This document shows, in pieces, positions 42,175 to 50,516 of a stretch of 55,446 bases of DNA. Position 1 is the stretch's first letter. Each line of letters starts with the position of its first letter. The notes below the pieces were generated by a model. The model did not search any database. It was not told the origin of the DNA and worked only from the letters and a program-made list of their open reading frames with translations. This stretch comes from an uncultured Adlercreutzia sp. Lineage in GTDB: Bacteria > Actinomycetota > Coriobacteriia > Coriobacteriales > Eggerthellaceae. The translations under genes and the position numbers were made by a program. The stretch spans positions 1 through 55,446 of the forward strand of contig CAJUFS010000010.1 in NCBI GenBank assembly GCA_910585575.1, in the 5' to 3' direction.

Positions 42175-44718
42175 CTAGATCTTCTCGATGGAAACGCAGG
42201 TCTTTTTGAAGTCCGGCTCCTTGGACAGCGGACAGTAGGTGTCCTGCACCACCAAGTTGATGAGCGTCTCTTCGGCGAAGAAGGGGGCGAACACCATGCC
42301 GCGGGGCGGACGGGTACGGCCGGCTGTGGATACCGTGATGTCGCAGGTGCCGAACCGCGAGGTAAGGCGCACGCGATCGCCGTCGGCCACGCCCAGTTCA
42401 GCGCAATCCTCGGGGTTCATGTCCAGCAGCGCCTCGGGCAACGCGCGGTTCAGCTCGGGGATACGGCGCGTCATAGAGCCGGTGTGCCAATGCTCCAGCA
42501 AGCGGCCGGTGCTGAACCAGAACGGGTACTCCTCGGAGGGCTCTTCCGCCGGCGGCTCGTAGGGACGGAACACCACCGAGGGCTTCTTGTCGGCGGACTT
42601 GTAGAAGCTCACACCGCCGGGCATGTCGTGGTCGCCGTACTGCTCGACGCCGTACTGGTCGAAACCGTCCTCCTGAGGGCCGTCGCAGAAGCGCCACAGG
42701 GTGGGCTTCCACTCGCCGTTCACCTCGCGCACCGGCCAGGTCAGGCCATGATTGTGGATGTACTCCTCGTAGGGGGCCAACTGCTTGGCCTCCATCTTCA
42801 GTTTGGCGCTCTCGTTGATGGCAGCAGCGCGCTCGTTCAGGCTGGGGTTCGAGAAAGTACGGTACTCTTCCCAGATGCTCTTGCAAGTCTCGCGCTGGTC
42901 GGCCTTGAAATCGGAGGCTGCCGCGTCGTACCACTGGCCGAACAGGTGCTCAAAGGCGTCCTGCCCGTCGATCTGCTCGCCTTCCAGGGTGCGCTTGGCA
43001 ATCTCCATCATGGCCCACAGGTCCCACTTGGCCTCGCCCGGCGGGTCGATGGCCTTCTCGAACACGGCCGTGCGACGCTCGCCGTTGCCGAAGGCGCCCT
43101 CGCGCTCCACCCACATGGCCGCGGGCAGCACCACGTCGGCGTACTGGGTGGACAGCGTGGGATACACCTCGGACACGCAGATGAAGGCGTCGTTGATGCC
43201 CTTCAGCTCGCCCTTGCCCAAAAAACGGGTAAGGTTCGGCATGGACACGGCCCAGTTGTTGTGGGCGCTCCACAGAAAGTCGATGTTGCCCTTGGAAAGC
43301 TCGCGGAATATCTTCACCGTGTGGAAGCCGGGGGCCTCGATGGCGTCCAGATAGCCCTCGGGCAGGTTCCATACCGCCTCGGTGTAGCGGCGATGGTCGG
43401 GGTTCTTCACCACCAAGTCGGCGGGCAGACGGTGGCTGAAGGTGCCCACTTCGCGGGCGGTGCCGCAGGCCGTGGGCTGACCGGTCAGGCTGAAGGCGCC
43501 GTCGCCGGGCAAGGCGTAACGCCCGGTAAGCAGGTGGATGTTGTAGATGCAGTGGTTCATCCACGTGCCGCGGTTGTGCTGGTTCACGCCCATGGTCCAC
43601 AGCGACAGCACCTTGCGGCCCTTGTCGGCGAACACCTCGGCCAGCTCTTGGATGTCCTCGGCGGGCACGCCGGAAATTTCGGAGGCGTACTGCAGCGTAT
43701 AGGGCTCCAGGCGCTTGGCGAAGGCGGCGAAGTCGATGGGCTCCACGTTGTCGACGGCCTGGCCGATGTCGCTCTTATCGTAGCCGTCGTCGGTGGCGTT
43801 GCCGATGTTCTCGGTACCCTGCTTGAACTGCACGTGGGCCGCCACGAACTCCTTGTCGTACTTGTCGTTCTGGATGAGGTAGTTCGCGATGGCGTTGGCG
43901 ATGGCAATGTCGGAGCCGGGGCGGAACGTGAGCACCTTGTCGGCCGAGGCCGAAGTGCGCGTGGTCATGGTGGTCACGTCGTAGTGGCGCACGTTCTCGT
44001 CGGCCAGCTTGCGGGCCGTCAGGCGCGAGTACAGCATGGGATGGGCCTCGGCCATATTGGCGCCCCAGGTGACGAAGGTGTCGGTCTCGTCGATGTCGGC
44101 GTAGCAACCGGCAGGCTCGTCGGTCTGGAACACGTTCATGAAGCCCACTACGGCGCTGGCCATGCACAGACGGGCATTGGGGTCGATGTTGTTGGAAAGC
44201 AGGCCCGCCTTCCAGAACTTCGCCTGGCAGTAGCCCTCGACGATGGGCTGCTGACCGGAGCCCCAGAACGCCAGACGACTCTTGTCGGCCTTCCAGGTGT
44301 CGCGCAGCTTCGACGCCACCAAGTCGAGCGCCTCGTCCCAAGTGGCCTCGCGCAGGCCCTCGGGAGTGCCCTTGGTGGCCTTGTCATCGCGGATAAGCGG
44401 GGTAGTCAGGCGATCCTCACCGTAGAGCGCGTTGGCCAGGTAGTAGCCCTTCACGCAGTTCAAACCGCGAGACGAGCCGTTCTCCGGGTCGCCCGTCACC
44501 GACACCACACGGCCGTCCTTCGACTCCACGATGACGCCGCAGCCGCAGCCGCAGAAGCGGCAGACGCCCACGGTACTCACCGTGTCGGCCGGCAGCGCCT
44601 CTTTCTTCGAGCCGCTGGTCGACGGCAGGCTCGAGCAGCTGGCCAGGGTGCCGGCCGCCGCGGCCGAGGCCAGCGCCACCGCCGTAGTTTTCACAAACAG
44701 ACGTCGGGTCAGTTCCAT
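42175..44718 (-). CDS. napA: Periplasmic nitrate reductase catalytic subunit NapA
   Basis: An 847-residue molybdopterin enzyme that reduces nitrate to nitrite outside the membrane. A Tat-type signal (LTRRLFVKTTAVALASAAAA) leads the chain. The [4Fe-4S] ligands are C53, C56, C60 and C88 (CRFCGCGCG ... NCVKGYYLA). Cys 185 in NARLCMASAV is the expected Mo ligand and marks the NapA group. Further NapA-like blocks are LWTMGVNQHNRGTW, LTGQPTACGTAREVG and EREGAFGNGERRT. GGAGG precedes the ATG. It is the second gene of the napG-A-B-D-H run. Confidence 0.97.
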   Translation of the reverse strand: MELTRRLFVKTTAVALASAAAAGTLASCSSLPSTSGSKKEALPADTVSTVGVCRFCGCGCGVIVESKDGRVVSVTGDPENGSSRGLNCVKGYYLANALYGEDRLTTPLIRDDKATKGTPEGLREATWDEALDLVASKLRDTWKADKSRLAFWGSGQQPIVEGYCQAKFWKAGLLSNNIDPNARLCMASAVVGFMNVFQTDEPAGCYADIDETDTFVTWGANMAEAHPMLYSRLTARKLADENVRHYDVTTMTTRTSASADKVLTFRPGSDIAIANAIANYLIQNDKYDKEFVAAHVQFKQGTENIGNATDDGYDKSDIGQAVDNVEPIDFAAFAKRLEPYTLQYASEISGVPAEDIQELAEVFADKGRKVLSLWTMGVNQHNRGTWMNHCIYNIHLLTGRYALPGDGAFSLTGQPTACGTAREVGTFSHRLPADLVVKNPDHRRYTEAVWNLPEGYLDAIEAPGFHTVKIFRELSKGNIDFLWSAHNNWAVSMPNLTRFLGKGELKGINDAFICVSEVYPTLSTQYADVVLPAAMWVEREGAFGNGERRTAVFEKAIDPPGEAKWDLWAMMEIAKRTLEGEQIDGQDAFEHLFGQWYDAAASDFKADQRETCKSIWEEYRTFSNPSLNERAAAINESAKLKMEAKQLAPYEEYIHNHGLTWPVREVNGEWKPTLWRFCDGPQEDGFDQYGVEQYGDHDMPGGVSFYKSADKKPSVVFRPYEPPAEEPSEEYPFWFSTGRLLEHWHTGSMTRRIPELNRALPEALLDMNPEDCAELGVADGDRVRLTSRFGTCDITVSTAGRTRPPRGMVFAPFFAEETLINLVVQDTYCPLSKEPDFKKTCVSIEKI

Positions 44719-44779
44719 TACGTCCTCCCTCCTTAAGGGCCCGCAGGCCCGGTTACCTAAGATGCACGGCCGAGCCGTG

Positions 44780-45442
44780 TTACGCCACGCCCTTTGCCAG
44801 CGTTACCGATGCGCCGCCGTTGCGCTGGGCCACGTACGCGGCCGCATCCGCGCCCGTGGGCACCACCACGATGGCCGGCGCTGGATCACTGACGGGGCAG
44901 CGCTGCTCGCACAGGCCGCACCCGGCGCAGGAATCGTTCACTACCTGGGGCGCAAATACCGCGTGGATGTCGTCCCCCTCGCGGGGGCGGTAGTCGATGA
45001 CCATGGCCTCGTCGATAAGCGGGCAGGCGCGATAGCACACCTCGCAGCGCATGCCCTGGTAGGACAAGCAAGTATCCTCGTTGATGACCGCCACGCCCAT
45101 GGCCGCCGCCGTACGCTCGGCCGGCGCCTCAAGGGCGCCCGTGGGGCAGGCAGCGGCGCAGGGGAAGTCCTCGCACAGGCGGCACGCCTGCAAACGAGCA
45201 TTGACATACGGGGTGCTCGCCGCCGTGGCGGCTTCGAAGGGCGCAGCGTGGATAGCGCCGTAGGGACAGGCCTCCAAACAGCGGCCGCAGCGCACGCAGC
45301 ACGCATCAAAGCGCGACGGCTCACCGGCTCCGGGGGGCCGCAGCAACGGCACGGGCGACGGCGTGGCCGCCCAAGCTGCCTGGGCCACCAGCACGCCCGC
45401 GGCGCATACTCCCGCTACTGCGCGAAGGATCGACACTGCCAT
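44780..45442 (-). CDS. napG: NapG-like periplasmic ferredoxin
   Basis: A 220-residue exported protein with four cysteine clusters for [4Fe-4S] centres: CVRCGRCLEACP, CRLCEDFPCAAACP, CLSYQGMRCEVCYRACP and CAGCGLCEQRCP, the NapG arrangement. A hydrophobic N-terminal segment (residues 5-25) without a clear twin-arginine pair serves as signal or anchor. The ATG at 45442 is close to AGAGGGGG; a GTG six bases further on has better spacing and may be the real start. It heads the nap operon, 61 bp before napA. Confidence 0.88.
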   Translation of the reverse strand: MAVSILRAVAGVCAAGVLVAQAAWAATPSPVPLLRPPGAGEPSRFDACCVRCGRCLEACPYGAIHAAPFEAATAASTPYVNARLQACRLCEDFPCAAACPTGALEAPAERTAAAMGVAVINEDTCLSYQGMRCEVCYRACPLIDEAMVIDYRPREGDDIHAVFAPQVVNDSCAGCGLCEQRCPVSDPAPAIVVVPTGADAAAYVAQRNGGASVTLAKGVA

Positions 45443-45540
45443 CCCCCTCTCTGAATGAACAGACCCGCACCCCGCTTTGCGTTTCCGCGTGGTACAGCAA
45501 ATCCGACTCCAGGCCGGAATCTCAGGGCGCAGCATACAAT

Positions 45541-45635
45541 GGGGACGGTTTGCCCTTTAAGGGACAGTTCGCGCTTCTTTTTTGGGGACAGTTGCCCGTA
45601 TGGGGACGGTTTTCTTCTATTTCATGGGGACGGTT
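45541..45635. repeat. Five direct copies of a GGGGAC(G/A)GTT decamer
   Basis: Copies lie at 45541, 45560 (one mismatch), 45584, 45602 and 45626, at spacings of 18-24 bases, followed by an inverted TCAGTCCC at 45643. A TACAAT hexamer ends at 45540 just before the first copy. They fill much of the 279-bp divergent region between napG and the MocR gene; the rest of it shows no gene. Confidence 0.8.
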
Positions 45636-45721
45636 GAAAAGATCAGTCCCTATCTTCGCGCGGAGCCACGCTCTTTGCTAAGCTAGTTGCTAAGAGATCC
45701 GTGGCGCAGAGAGGAGCGGCC

Positions 45722-47110
45722 GTGCATCTGGACGAAAGCTCTCCCCTCCCCTTCTATCAGCAGCTCTTCGATCAAATCCATGAGCGCATCGAAAGCGGGG
45801 ACTATCCGACCGGCAGCAAGCTGCCCTCCATTCGCGGCCTGGCGGCCGACCTGGGATGCGCGCGCAACACGGTGGAAACGGCCTACCACCTGCTCACCCA
45901 AGAGGGCTACGTCGAGAGCCATCCGGGCTCCGGCTACATCGTGCAGAACGTCTCTTACTTGCAGCCAGACGCAAAGCAGATGGCGCAGGAGCCTGCCGGT
46001 CAAGGTGACGCACGGCCGCGCTACAACTTCACCCACGGCAATTTGGAGCCACGCACCTTCCCGGCAGCAGCCTGGCGCTCCCTGACCGACGACATCTTGC
46101 TGTCCATCGACAACGTGGGCTGCGACGCCTACAACCATCCGTTCGGCGAGGAGAAGCTCTGCGAGGCCATCGCCTGGCGCCTGAATACCCAGCGCGGCAT
46201 TCAGTGCACCGCCGATCAGATCATTGTCCAAGGAGGCACGCAAACCAGCATCCAGAACCTGCTGACGCTGTTCGACAACACGCGCGATATCGTGGCCATG
46301 GAAGAGCCGGGCTACGACGGCGTGCGAGCCGTATTCGAGCGCTCGCACTTCCCCATTGTGCCCTGCCGCGTGCTGGACGGCGTTCAAACGTTTCTCAGCG
46401 ACATAGAGCAGTCTGGCGCGCGCCTTCTGTACCTCACCCCCTCTAGCCAGTTTCCCACCTGCCAAGTTCTGCCTGTCGAGGCACGGGAACGCGTGCTTGC
46501 CTGGGCCGAGCGCAATGACGCGTATATTCTCGAGGACGATTACTGTCGCGACTTCCGCTATCGAGAGCGCTCGTTGCCTCCCTTGGCCTCCATGGACACC
46601 CACGGACGTGTCGTATACATGGGCACCTTCTCCAAATCGCTCTCGCCGGCCCTGCGCATCAACTATCTGGAGCTGCCCGAACCCCTGCTCGAGCGTTGGA
46701 AGAACCACTTCGCCAACTCCTATTCCCCTGTGCCCTGGCTCAACCAGCAGGTGCTGGCCCGCTTCATGGCCGACGGCTCATGGGATCGCCACGTGCGCCG
46801 GGTCCAGGCGAAGAACCGCCGCAAGTACGAGACGCTCACCCGCGTGTTACGCGAGACCATGGGCAACGAGGTGGACATTCTCGAGAACGGCACGGGGCTG
46901 CACCTGCTGGTGCGCGTGCGCGACGGCCGCTCCCAAAGTGAGCTTATCGAGGCAGCGCGCGCCGAAGACGTGCAGGTGTACGGCACCCAGAAGTACTGGG
47001 CCAACCCCGCTCATACCCCCGACAGCACGGTGCTGGTAGGATTCTCGGCCATTGCGGAAGAGGACATCGAGCCAGGCATCCGCGCCCTGGCGAAGGCCTG
47101 GTTCGGGTAG
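45722..47110 (+). CDS. MocR/PdxR-type regulator (GntR helix-turn-helix fused to aminotransferase)
   Basis: A 462-residue chimera. The N-terminal GntR winged helix (PFYQQLFDQIHERIESGDYPTGSKLPSIRGLAADLG ... RNTVETAYHLLTQEGYV) is joined to a fold-type I aminotransferase domain with YNHPFGEEKLCEAIAWRL, LEDDYCRDFRY and the PLP lysine in GTFSKSLSPALRI. Known members sense PLP or an amine and control one neighbouring pathway. The GTG at 45722 has AGAGGAG five bases upstream and was preferred over a GTG at 45701. It is divergent from the nap operon, which makes a link possible but unproven. Confidence 0.92.
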   Translation: MHLDESSPLPFYQQLFDQIHERIESGDYPTGSKLPSIRGLAADLGCARNTVETAYHLLTQEGYVESHPGSGYIVQNVSYLQPDAKQMAQEPAGQGDARPRYNFTHGNLEPRTFPAAAWRSLTDDILLSIDNVGCDAYNHPFGEEKLCEAIAWRLNTQRGIQCTADQIIVQGGTQTSIQNLLTLFDNTRDIVAMEEPGYDGVRAVFERSHFPIVPCRVLDGVQTFLSDIEQSGARLLYLTPSSQFPTCQVLPVEARERVLAWAERNDAYILEDDYCRDFRYRERSLPPLASMDTHGRVVYMGTFSKSLSPALRINYLELPEPLLERWKNHFANSYSPVPWLNQQVLARFMADGSWDRHVRRVQAKNRRKYETLTRVLRETMGNEVDILENGTGLHLLVRVRDGRSQSELIEAARAEDVQVYGTQKYWANPAHTPDSTVLVGFSAIAEEDIEPGIRALAKAWFG

Positions 47111-47140
47111 GCCGGGGCTCGAATCCCCGAGGCACCCCAA
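47111..47140 (+). other. tRNA T-arm-like fragment
   Basis: Directly after the MocR stop, CGGGG-CTCGAAT-CCCCG has the 5-bp stem and seven-base loop of a tRNA T-arm and is followed by AGGCACCCCA, like a tRNA 3' end. No 5' half is present. It may be the relic of an attachment site or a chance hairpin. Confidence 0.3.
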
Positions 47141-47145
47141 ATACG

Positions 47146-47173
47146 AAAAGACCCCCTTTGCAGGAGGTCTTTA
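47146..47173. terminator. Bidirectional terminator between the MocR gene and tRNA-Ala
   Basis: AAAGACCCCC and GGAGGTCTTT pair with one mismatch, and A/T-rich tails flank both sides (TTTAAATTT on plus, TTTTCGTATTT on minus). It can serve both the plus-strand MocR gene and the minus-strand tRNA. Confidence 0.75.
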
Positions 47174-47180
47174 AATTTCG

Positions 47181-47256
47181 TGGTGGAGATGAAGGGATTC
47201 GAACCCTCGGCCCCCACGTTGCGAACGTGATGCTCTCCCAGCTGAGCTACATCCCC
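47181..47256 (-). tRNA. tRNA-Ala (anticodon CGC)
   Basis: The minus strand folds into a full cloverleaf of 76 bases: acceptor GGGGATG / CATCTCC, D-arm GCTC...GAGC, anticodon stem TCACG / CGTGG with loop TTCGCAA (anticodon CGC, codon GCG), T-arm GAGGG-TTCGAAT-CCCTT, discriminator A and encoded CCA. Confidence 0.97.
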
Positions 47257-47324
47257 ACGTTAGGTGCGCTTTTGGCGCAGGGCAATAGTTTGCCCGTTTC
47301 GGCGACGAATGTCAACCGAAAAAA

Positions 47325-47651
47325 TTAGGAGACCACACGCTCTTCGACGGTGATGTCGATGAGCTCCATGGACTCGTCCACAAAGGGAGCGAACAGCGGC
47401 TCGCCGTTCTGAGACAGCTCGACCATGCCGGTCAGCACGTCGACGTACTGGTAGGACTGACGGGCCGTGCGACCACGCTTGCGATCCACCTCCATGATGA
47501 ACAGCTGCGGATGCACCTGCGTGAGCACGCCCTCGCTTTCGACAATCTTCGAGCGACCCATATTGGCGCGAACCTTCAATCGTTGACCCACGAAATCGTG
47601 GAGGGTATCATGAATGCTATCGACAATCTTAGCTTGCTGAGCCAAATCCAT
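47325..47651 (-). CDS. Veg family protein
   Basis: A 108-residue protein similar to Bacillus Veg (DUF1021): FVGQRLKVRANMGRSKIVESEGVLTQVHPQLFIMEVD followed by QSYQYVDVLTGMVELS. It has a small-beta-barrel look and a short C-terminal extension. Veg in B. subtilis influences biofilm matrix genes and spore germination; in a non-sporing actinobacterium its role is open. The ATG at 47651 was used. It lies next to tRNA-Ala and is divergent from the dehydrogenase gene. Confidence 0.85.
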   Translation of the reverse strand: MDLAQQAKIVDSIHDTLHDFVGQRLKVRANMGRSKIVESEGVLTQVHPQLFIMEVDRKRGRTARQSYQYVDVLTGMVELSQNGEPLFAPFVDESMELIDITVEERVVS

Positions 47652-47938
47652 GGACTATCTTCCTAACATGGTTTTCCGTACAAGTACAACTGCACATCTT
47701 ACCACGCCTGTCAAGGGTCGCAAGTCTTTGGCGGCTGGGGGCGTACGACCCCATGCGAACGGTCGATTCGTGCACAACTTCTCCCTTTCTAACTTGATGC
47801 TGACTCTAACTACCGCGCACCCGCTTGCCGCACAAAAGTCGATGTAACAAGCCGGAAACGTTGTGTGCTACTCTGGGGCTCCAAGCAACCTATCGGTACA
47901 ATTCTGCTCAACCTACGCGACCTCAGGAGGTGCTCGCC
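47652..47938. other. Divergent intergenic region, veg / dehydrogenase
   Basis: No gene. TACAAT at 47897-47902 is a plausible -10 for the dehydrogenase gene, leaving a leader of about 30 bases with CAGGAGG. Nothing else recognised. Confidence 0.35.
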
Positions 47939-48928
47939 TTGGCAACCATCGTCATGACTGACAACGATTTCGGCGACTGCTCATTCGAAAAGCAGATGGT
48001 CGAGGAAGCGGGTATCGATTTCGTCGGCTATAGCGAACTGGCCGGCCGCGAGCCCGCCGAGCTGATCAAGCACTTGCAAAACGCCGACGGCGCTATCACC
48101 TCCTACGGATTTTACCGCGCTGAAGTGTTCGAAGCGCTCCCCCAGCTGAAGGTGGTCTCCAAGACGGGCACCGGCGTCGACAACATCGACGTAGCCGCCG
48201 CCACCGCCAACGGCACGGCCGTCTGCAACGTGCCGGCCTACGGCACCGAAGTGGTGTCCGACCACGCCATCGCGCTTACCTTGGCCGTGCTGCGCCGCAT
48301 CAACGAGATCGACACCGACATGCGCCAGGGCATCTGGGACTTCCGTCGCCGCCGCCCCCTGGGCCAGGTGCACGGGCGCACCTTCGGCGTCGTGGGCTAC
48401 GGCAATATCGGCCGCGCGGCGGCTCGCAAAGCCCGGGGCCTCGGGTTCAACGTCGTGGTCTGGGATCACAAGGGCACGCCGGGACGCTTCACTCCCGAGG
48501 ACTTTCCCTACGTCAGCTTCGAGGACCTGCTGCGCACCGCCGATGTGGTCAGCTTCCACACAGCCCTGGTGCCGGCCACCCATCACTTGCTCAACGCTGA
48601 CAACATCAAGCTCATGAAAGATGATGCCGTGGTGGTGAACACCTCCCGCGGCGCCGTCATTGACACCGATGCCGTGGCCGCCGCCCTGCAGAGCGGCAAG
48701 CTCTGGGGCGCGGGCATCGACGTCTTCGAGCACGAGCCCGTCTCCCCGGATGCCCCCATCTGCCAGGCGCCTCACACCGTGCTTACCAGCCACGCTGCCT
48801 ACTGGTCCGAGGAATCGGCCGTCGAGCTGCGCACCCGCTGCACCCAAAACGCCATCGATGTCGTGCTCGGCCGCCAACCCGAAGCCTGCGTAAACCCCGA
48901 AGCCCTTCCCACTGCTTTGGCAAAGTAG
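47939..48928 (+). CDS. D-isomer-specific 2-hydroxyacid dehydrogenase (CtBP-like)
   Basis: A 329-residue NAD-dependent dehydrogenase. The dinucleotide motif is FGVVGYGNIGRAAARKA; the catalytic triad is Arg in VNTSRGAVID, Glu in DVFEHEPVS and His in LTSHAAYWSEES. VSKTGTGVDNIDVAAAT marks the substrate domain. The SHAAYWSEESAVELR end is typical of the CtBP-like subgroup. The substrate is not decided by sequence. The start is TTG at 47939 behind CAGGAGG with eight bases spacing; upstream in-frame codons lack a ribosome site. Confidence 0.9.
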   Translation: MATIVMTDNDFGDCSFEKQMVEEAGIDFVGYSELAGREPAELIKHLQNADGAITSYGFYRAEVFEALPQLKVVSKTGTGVDNIDVAAATANGTAVCNVPAYGTEVVSDHAIALTLAVLRRINEIDTDMRQGIWDFRRRRPLGQVHGRTFGVVGYGNIGRAAARKARGLGFNVVVWDHKGTPGRFTPEDFPYVSFEDLLRTADVVSFHTALVPATHHLLNADNIKLMKDDAVVVNTSRGAVIDTDAVAAALQSGKLWGAGIDVFEHEPVSPDAPICQAPHTVLTSHAAYWSEESAVELRTRCTQNAIDVVLGRQPEACVNPEALPTALAK

Positions 48929-49084
48929 CTCGCGAGGGCGGCGCACCCGTCGGCGGGGCTCTCTGAACACCATAAAAATGGGCGGTCGTAAGACCGCCCC
49001 AGTAAAGACATGAAGGAGCGCAGCGCACGAGCGAAGCGAGCAGCGGAGCGGGTGCCCAGACGATGGGCGCGCCGCCCTCGCGAG
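48929..49084. repeat. Perfect 16-bp inverted repeat enclosing a hairpin
   Basis: CTCGCGAGGGCGGCGC at 48929-48944 is exactly mirrored by 49069-49084. The left arm begins at the base after the dehydrogenase stop. Inside, 48980-48999 forms a perfect 8-bp hairpin (GGGCGGTC-GTAA-GACCGCCC). GC-rich repeats of GAGCG/GCGAAGCG type lie between 49015 and 49052. No gene is present in 48929-49199. Confidence 0.8.
48974..48999 (-). terminator. Intrinsic terminator on the minus strand inside the inverted repeat
   Basis: Stem GGGCGGTC / GACCGCCC with a four-base loop, followed on the minus strand by ATTTTTATGG. It lies 120 bases beyond the icd terminator, so it may back that up or end a small RNA starting within the element. 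Confidence 0.5.
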
Positions 49085-49121
49085 CGGGCGGCCCGGTAAG
49101 GCCCTCGCCGCTCGCTTCAAG

Positions 49122-49162
49122 CAAAAAAAGCGACCTCTCCATCCTAGGAAAGAGAGGTCGCT
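49122..49162 (-). terminator. Intrinsic terminator of icd
   Basis: AGCGACCTCTC and GAGAGGTCGCT form a perfect 11-bp stem, followed on the minus strand by a run of seven T. It lies 38 bases after the icd stop. Confidence 0.92.
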
Positions 49163-49199
49163 GCGTCATCCGATGGGGAATCCTATTTTCGATGTTTTC

Positions 49200-50399
49200 C
49201 TAGCTCAAACGCTGGGCAATGGCCTTGATGAAGTCGCCGGTGGAAAGGGTGGTGGGGTTTTCCAACGTGGTGATGCGAGCCAGGTCGCCCGTCATCTCGC
49301 CGGCCTCGATGGTGTCGAGAGTGGCCTGCTCCAGGCGATTCGCGAAATCCACCAGGTCGTCCAGACCGTCCAGCTCGCCGCGCTTGCGCAGGGCGCCGGT
49401 CCAGGCGAAGATGGTGGCCACGGAGTTCGTGGAGGTTTCCTTCCCCTCCAGGTGCTTGTAGTAGTGACGCTGCACGGTACCGTGGGCCGCCTCGTACTCG
49501 TAGACACCGGCGGGGCTCACCAGCACCGAGGTCATCATGGCCAGGGAGCCAAAGGCGCTCGACACCATGTCACTCATGACGTCGCCGTCGTAGTTCTTGC
49601 AGGCCCAGATGAAGCCGCCATCGGCCTTCATCACGCGAGCCACGGCGTCGTCGATGAGCGTGTAGAAGTACTCGATACCGGCCTCTTCGAAGCGGGCAGC
49701 GTACTGGTCGTCGTAGATCTCCTGGAAGATGTCCTTGAAGCGGTGGTCGTACTTCTTGGAGATGGTGTCCTTCGTGGCGAACCACAGGTCCTGCTTCTGG
49801 TCGAGGGCGTACTCGAAGCAGCTGGTGGCGAAGCTGGCAATGGAGGCATCCAGGTTGTGCATGCCCTGGGCCACGCCGGGGCCCTCGAACTGGAACACCA
49901 GCTCGCGCATTTCCGTGCCGTCCTCGCCGGTGTACACCAGCTCCACCTTGCCGGGGCCGGGCACGCGCATCTCGGTGTTCTTGTACACGTCGCCGTAGGC
50001 ATGGCGGGCAATGGTGATGGGCTTGACCCAGTTGCGCACGCAGGGCTCGATGCCCTTCACGATAATGGGGGTGCGGAACACCGTGCCGTCGAGCATGGCG
50101 CGGATGGTGCCGTTGGGGCTCTTCCACATTTCCTTCAGGTCGTACTCGTCCATGCGGGCGGCGTTCGGCGTGATGGTGGCGCACTTCACGGCCACGCCCA
50201 GACGCTGGGTAGCCTCGGCCGACTCGATGGTGACCATATCGTCGGTAGCGTTGCGGTTTTCCAGCCCCAGGTCGTAGTACTCGGTCTTCAGATCGACGAA
50301 GGGGCAAATGAGCTCGTCTTTGATCATCTGCCAGATGATGCGGGTCATCTCGTCGCCGTCCATCTCCACCAACGGCGTGGTCATCTGAATCTTGCTCAT
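49200..50399 (-). CDS. icd: NADP-dependent isocitrate dehydrogenase, dimeric (type II) form
   Basis: A 399-residue enzyme that oxidises isocitrate to 2-oxoglutarate. It belongs to the eukaryote-like dimeric group: [18 protein letters not shown] at the N-terminus, [17 protein letters not shown], the metal-binding [20 protein letters not shown], and [11 protein letters not shown] near the cofactor site. In a fermenting or anaerobically respiring bacterium it would mainly make 2-oxoglutarate and NADPH for biosynthesis. The ATG at 50399 with GAGAGG upstream was preferred over a GTG six bases earlier. A strong terminator follows. Confidence 0.96.
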   Translation of the reverse strand: MSKIQMTTPLVEMDGDEMTRIIWQMIKDELICPFVDLKTEYYDLGLENRNATDDMVTIESAEATQRLGVAVKCATITPNAARMDEYDLKEMWKSPNGTIRAMLDGTVFRTPIIVKGIEPCVRNWVKPITIARHAYGDVYKNTEMRVPGPGKVELVYTGEDGTEMRELVFQFEGPGVAQGMHNLDASIASFATSCFEYALDQKQDLWFATKDTISKKYDHRFKDIFQEIYDDQYAARFEEAGIEYFYTLIDDAVARVMKADGGFIWACKNYDGDVMSDMVSSAFGSLAMMTSVLVSPAGVYEYEAAHGTVQRHYYKHLEGKETSTNSVATIFAWTGALRKRGELDGLDDLVDFANRLEQATLDTIEAGEMTGDLARITTLENPTTLSTGDFIKAIAQRLS

Positions 50400-50516
50400 G
50401 GGCACCTCTCCCTCGCAAACGCTGATTGTCGGCGTCCATGTTACCGCGACTCGCTCCGCACGCGCCCCTCAATCAGAGGGTTAACCAAAACGAAACGGGG
50501 GGCGGCAGAACACGTG

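Noticed and set aside
41995-44736. A 913-residue plus-strand open frame opposite napA
   Set aside because: Antisense shadow of a well-conserved molybdoenzyme gene; no start context or domain.
47011-47217. Small minus-strand ORF reading through tRNA-Ala
   Set aside because: It is an artefact of the tRNA gene and its terminator; the EGSNPFI-type peptide is a typical false translation of a tRNA.
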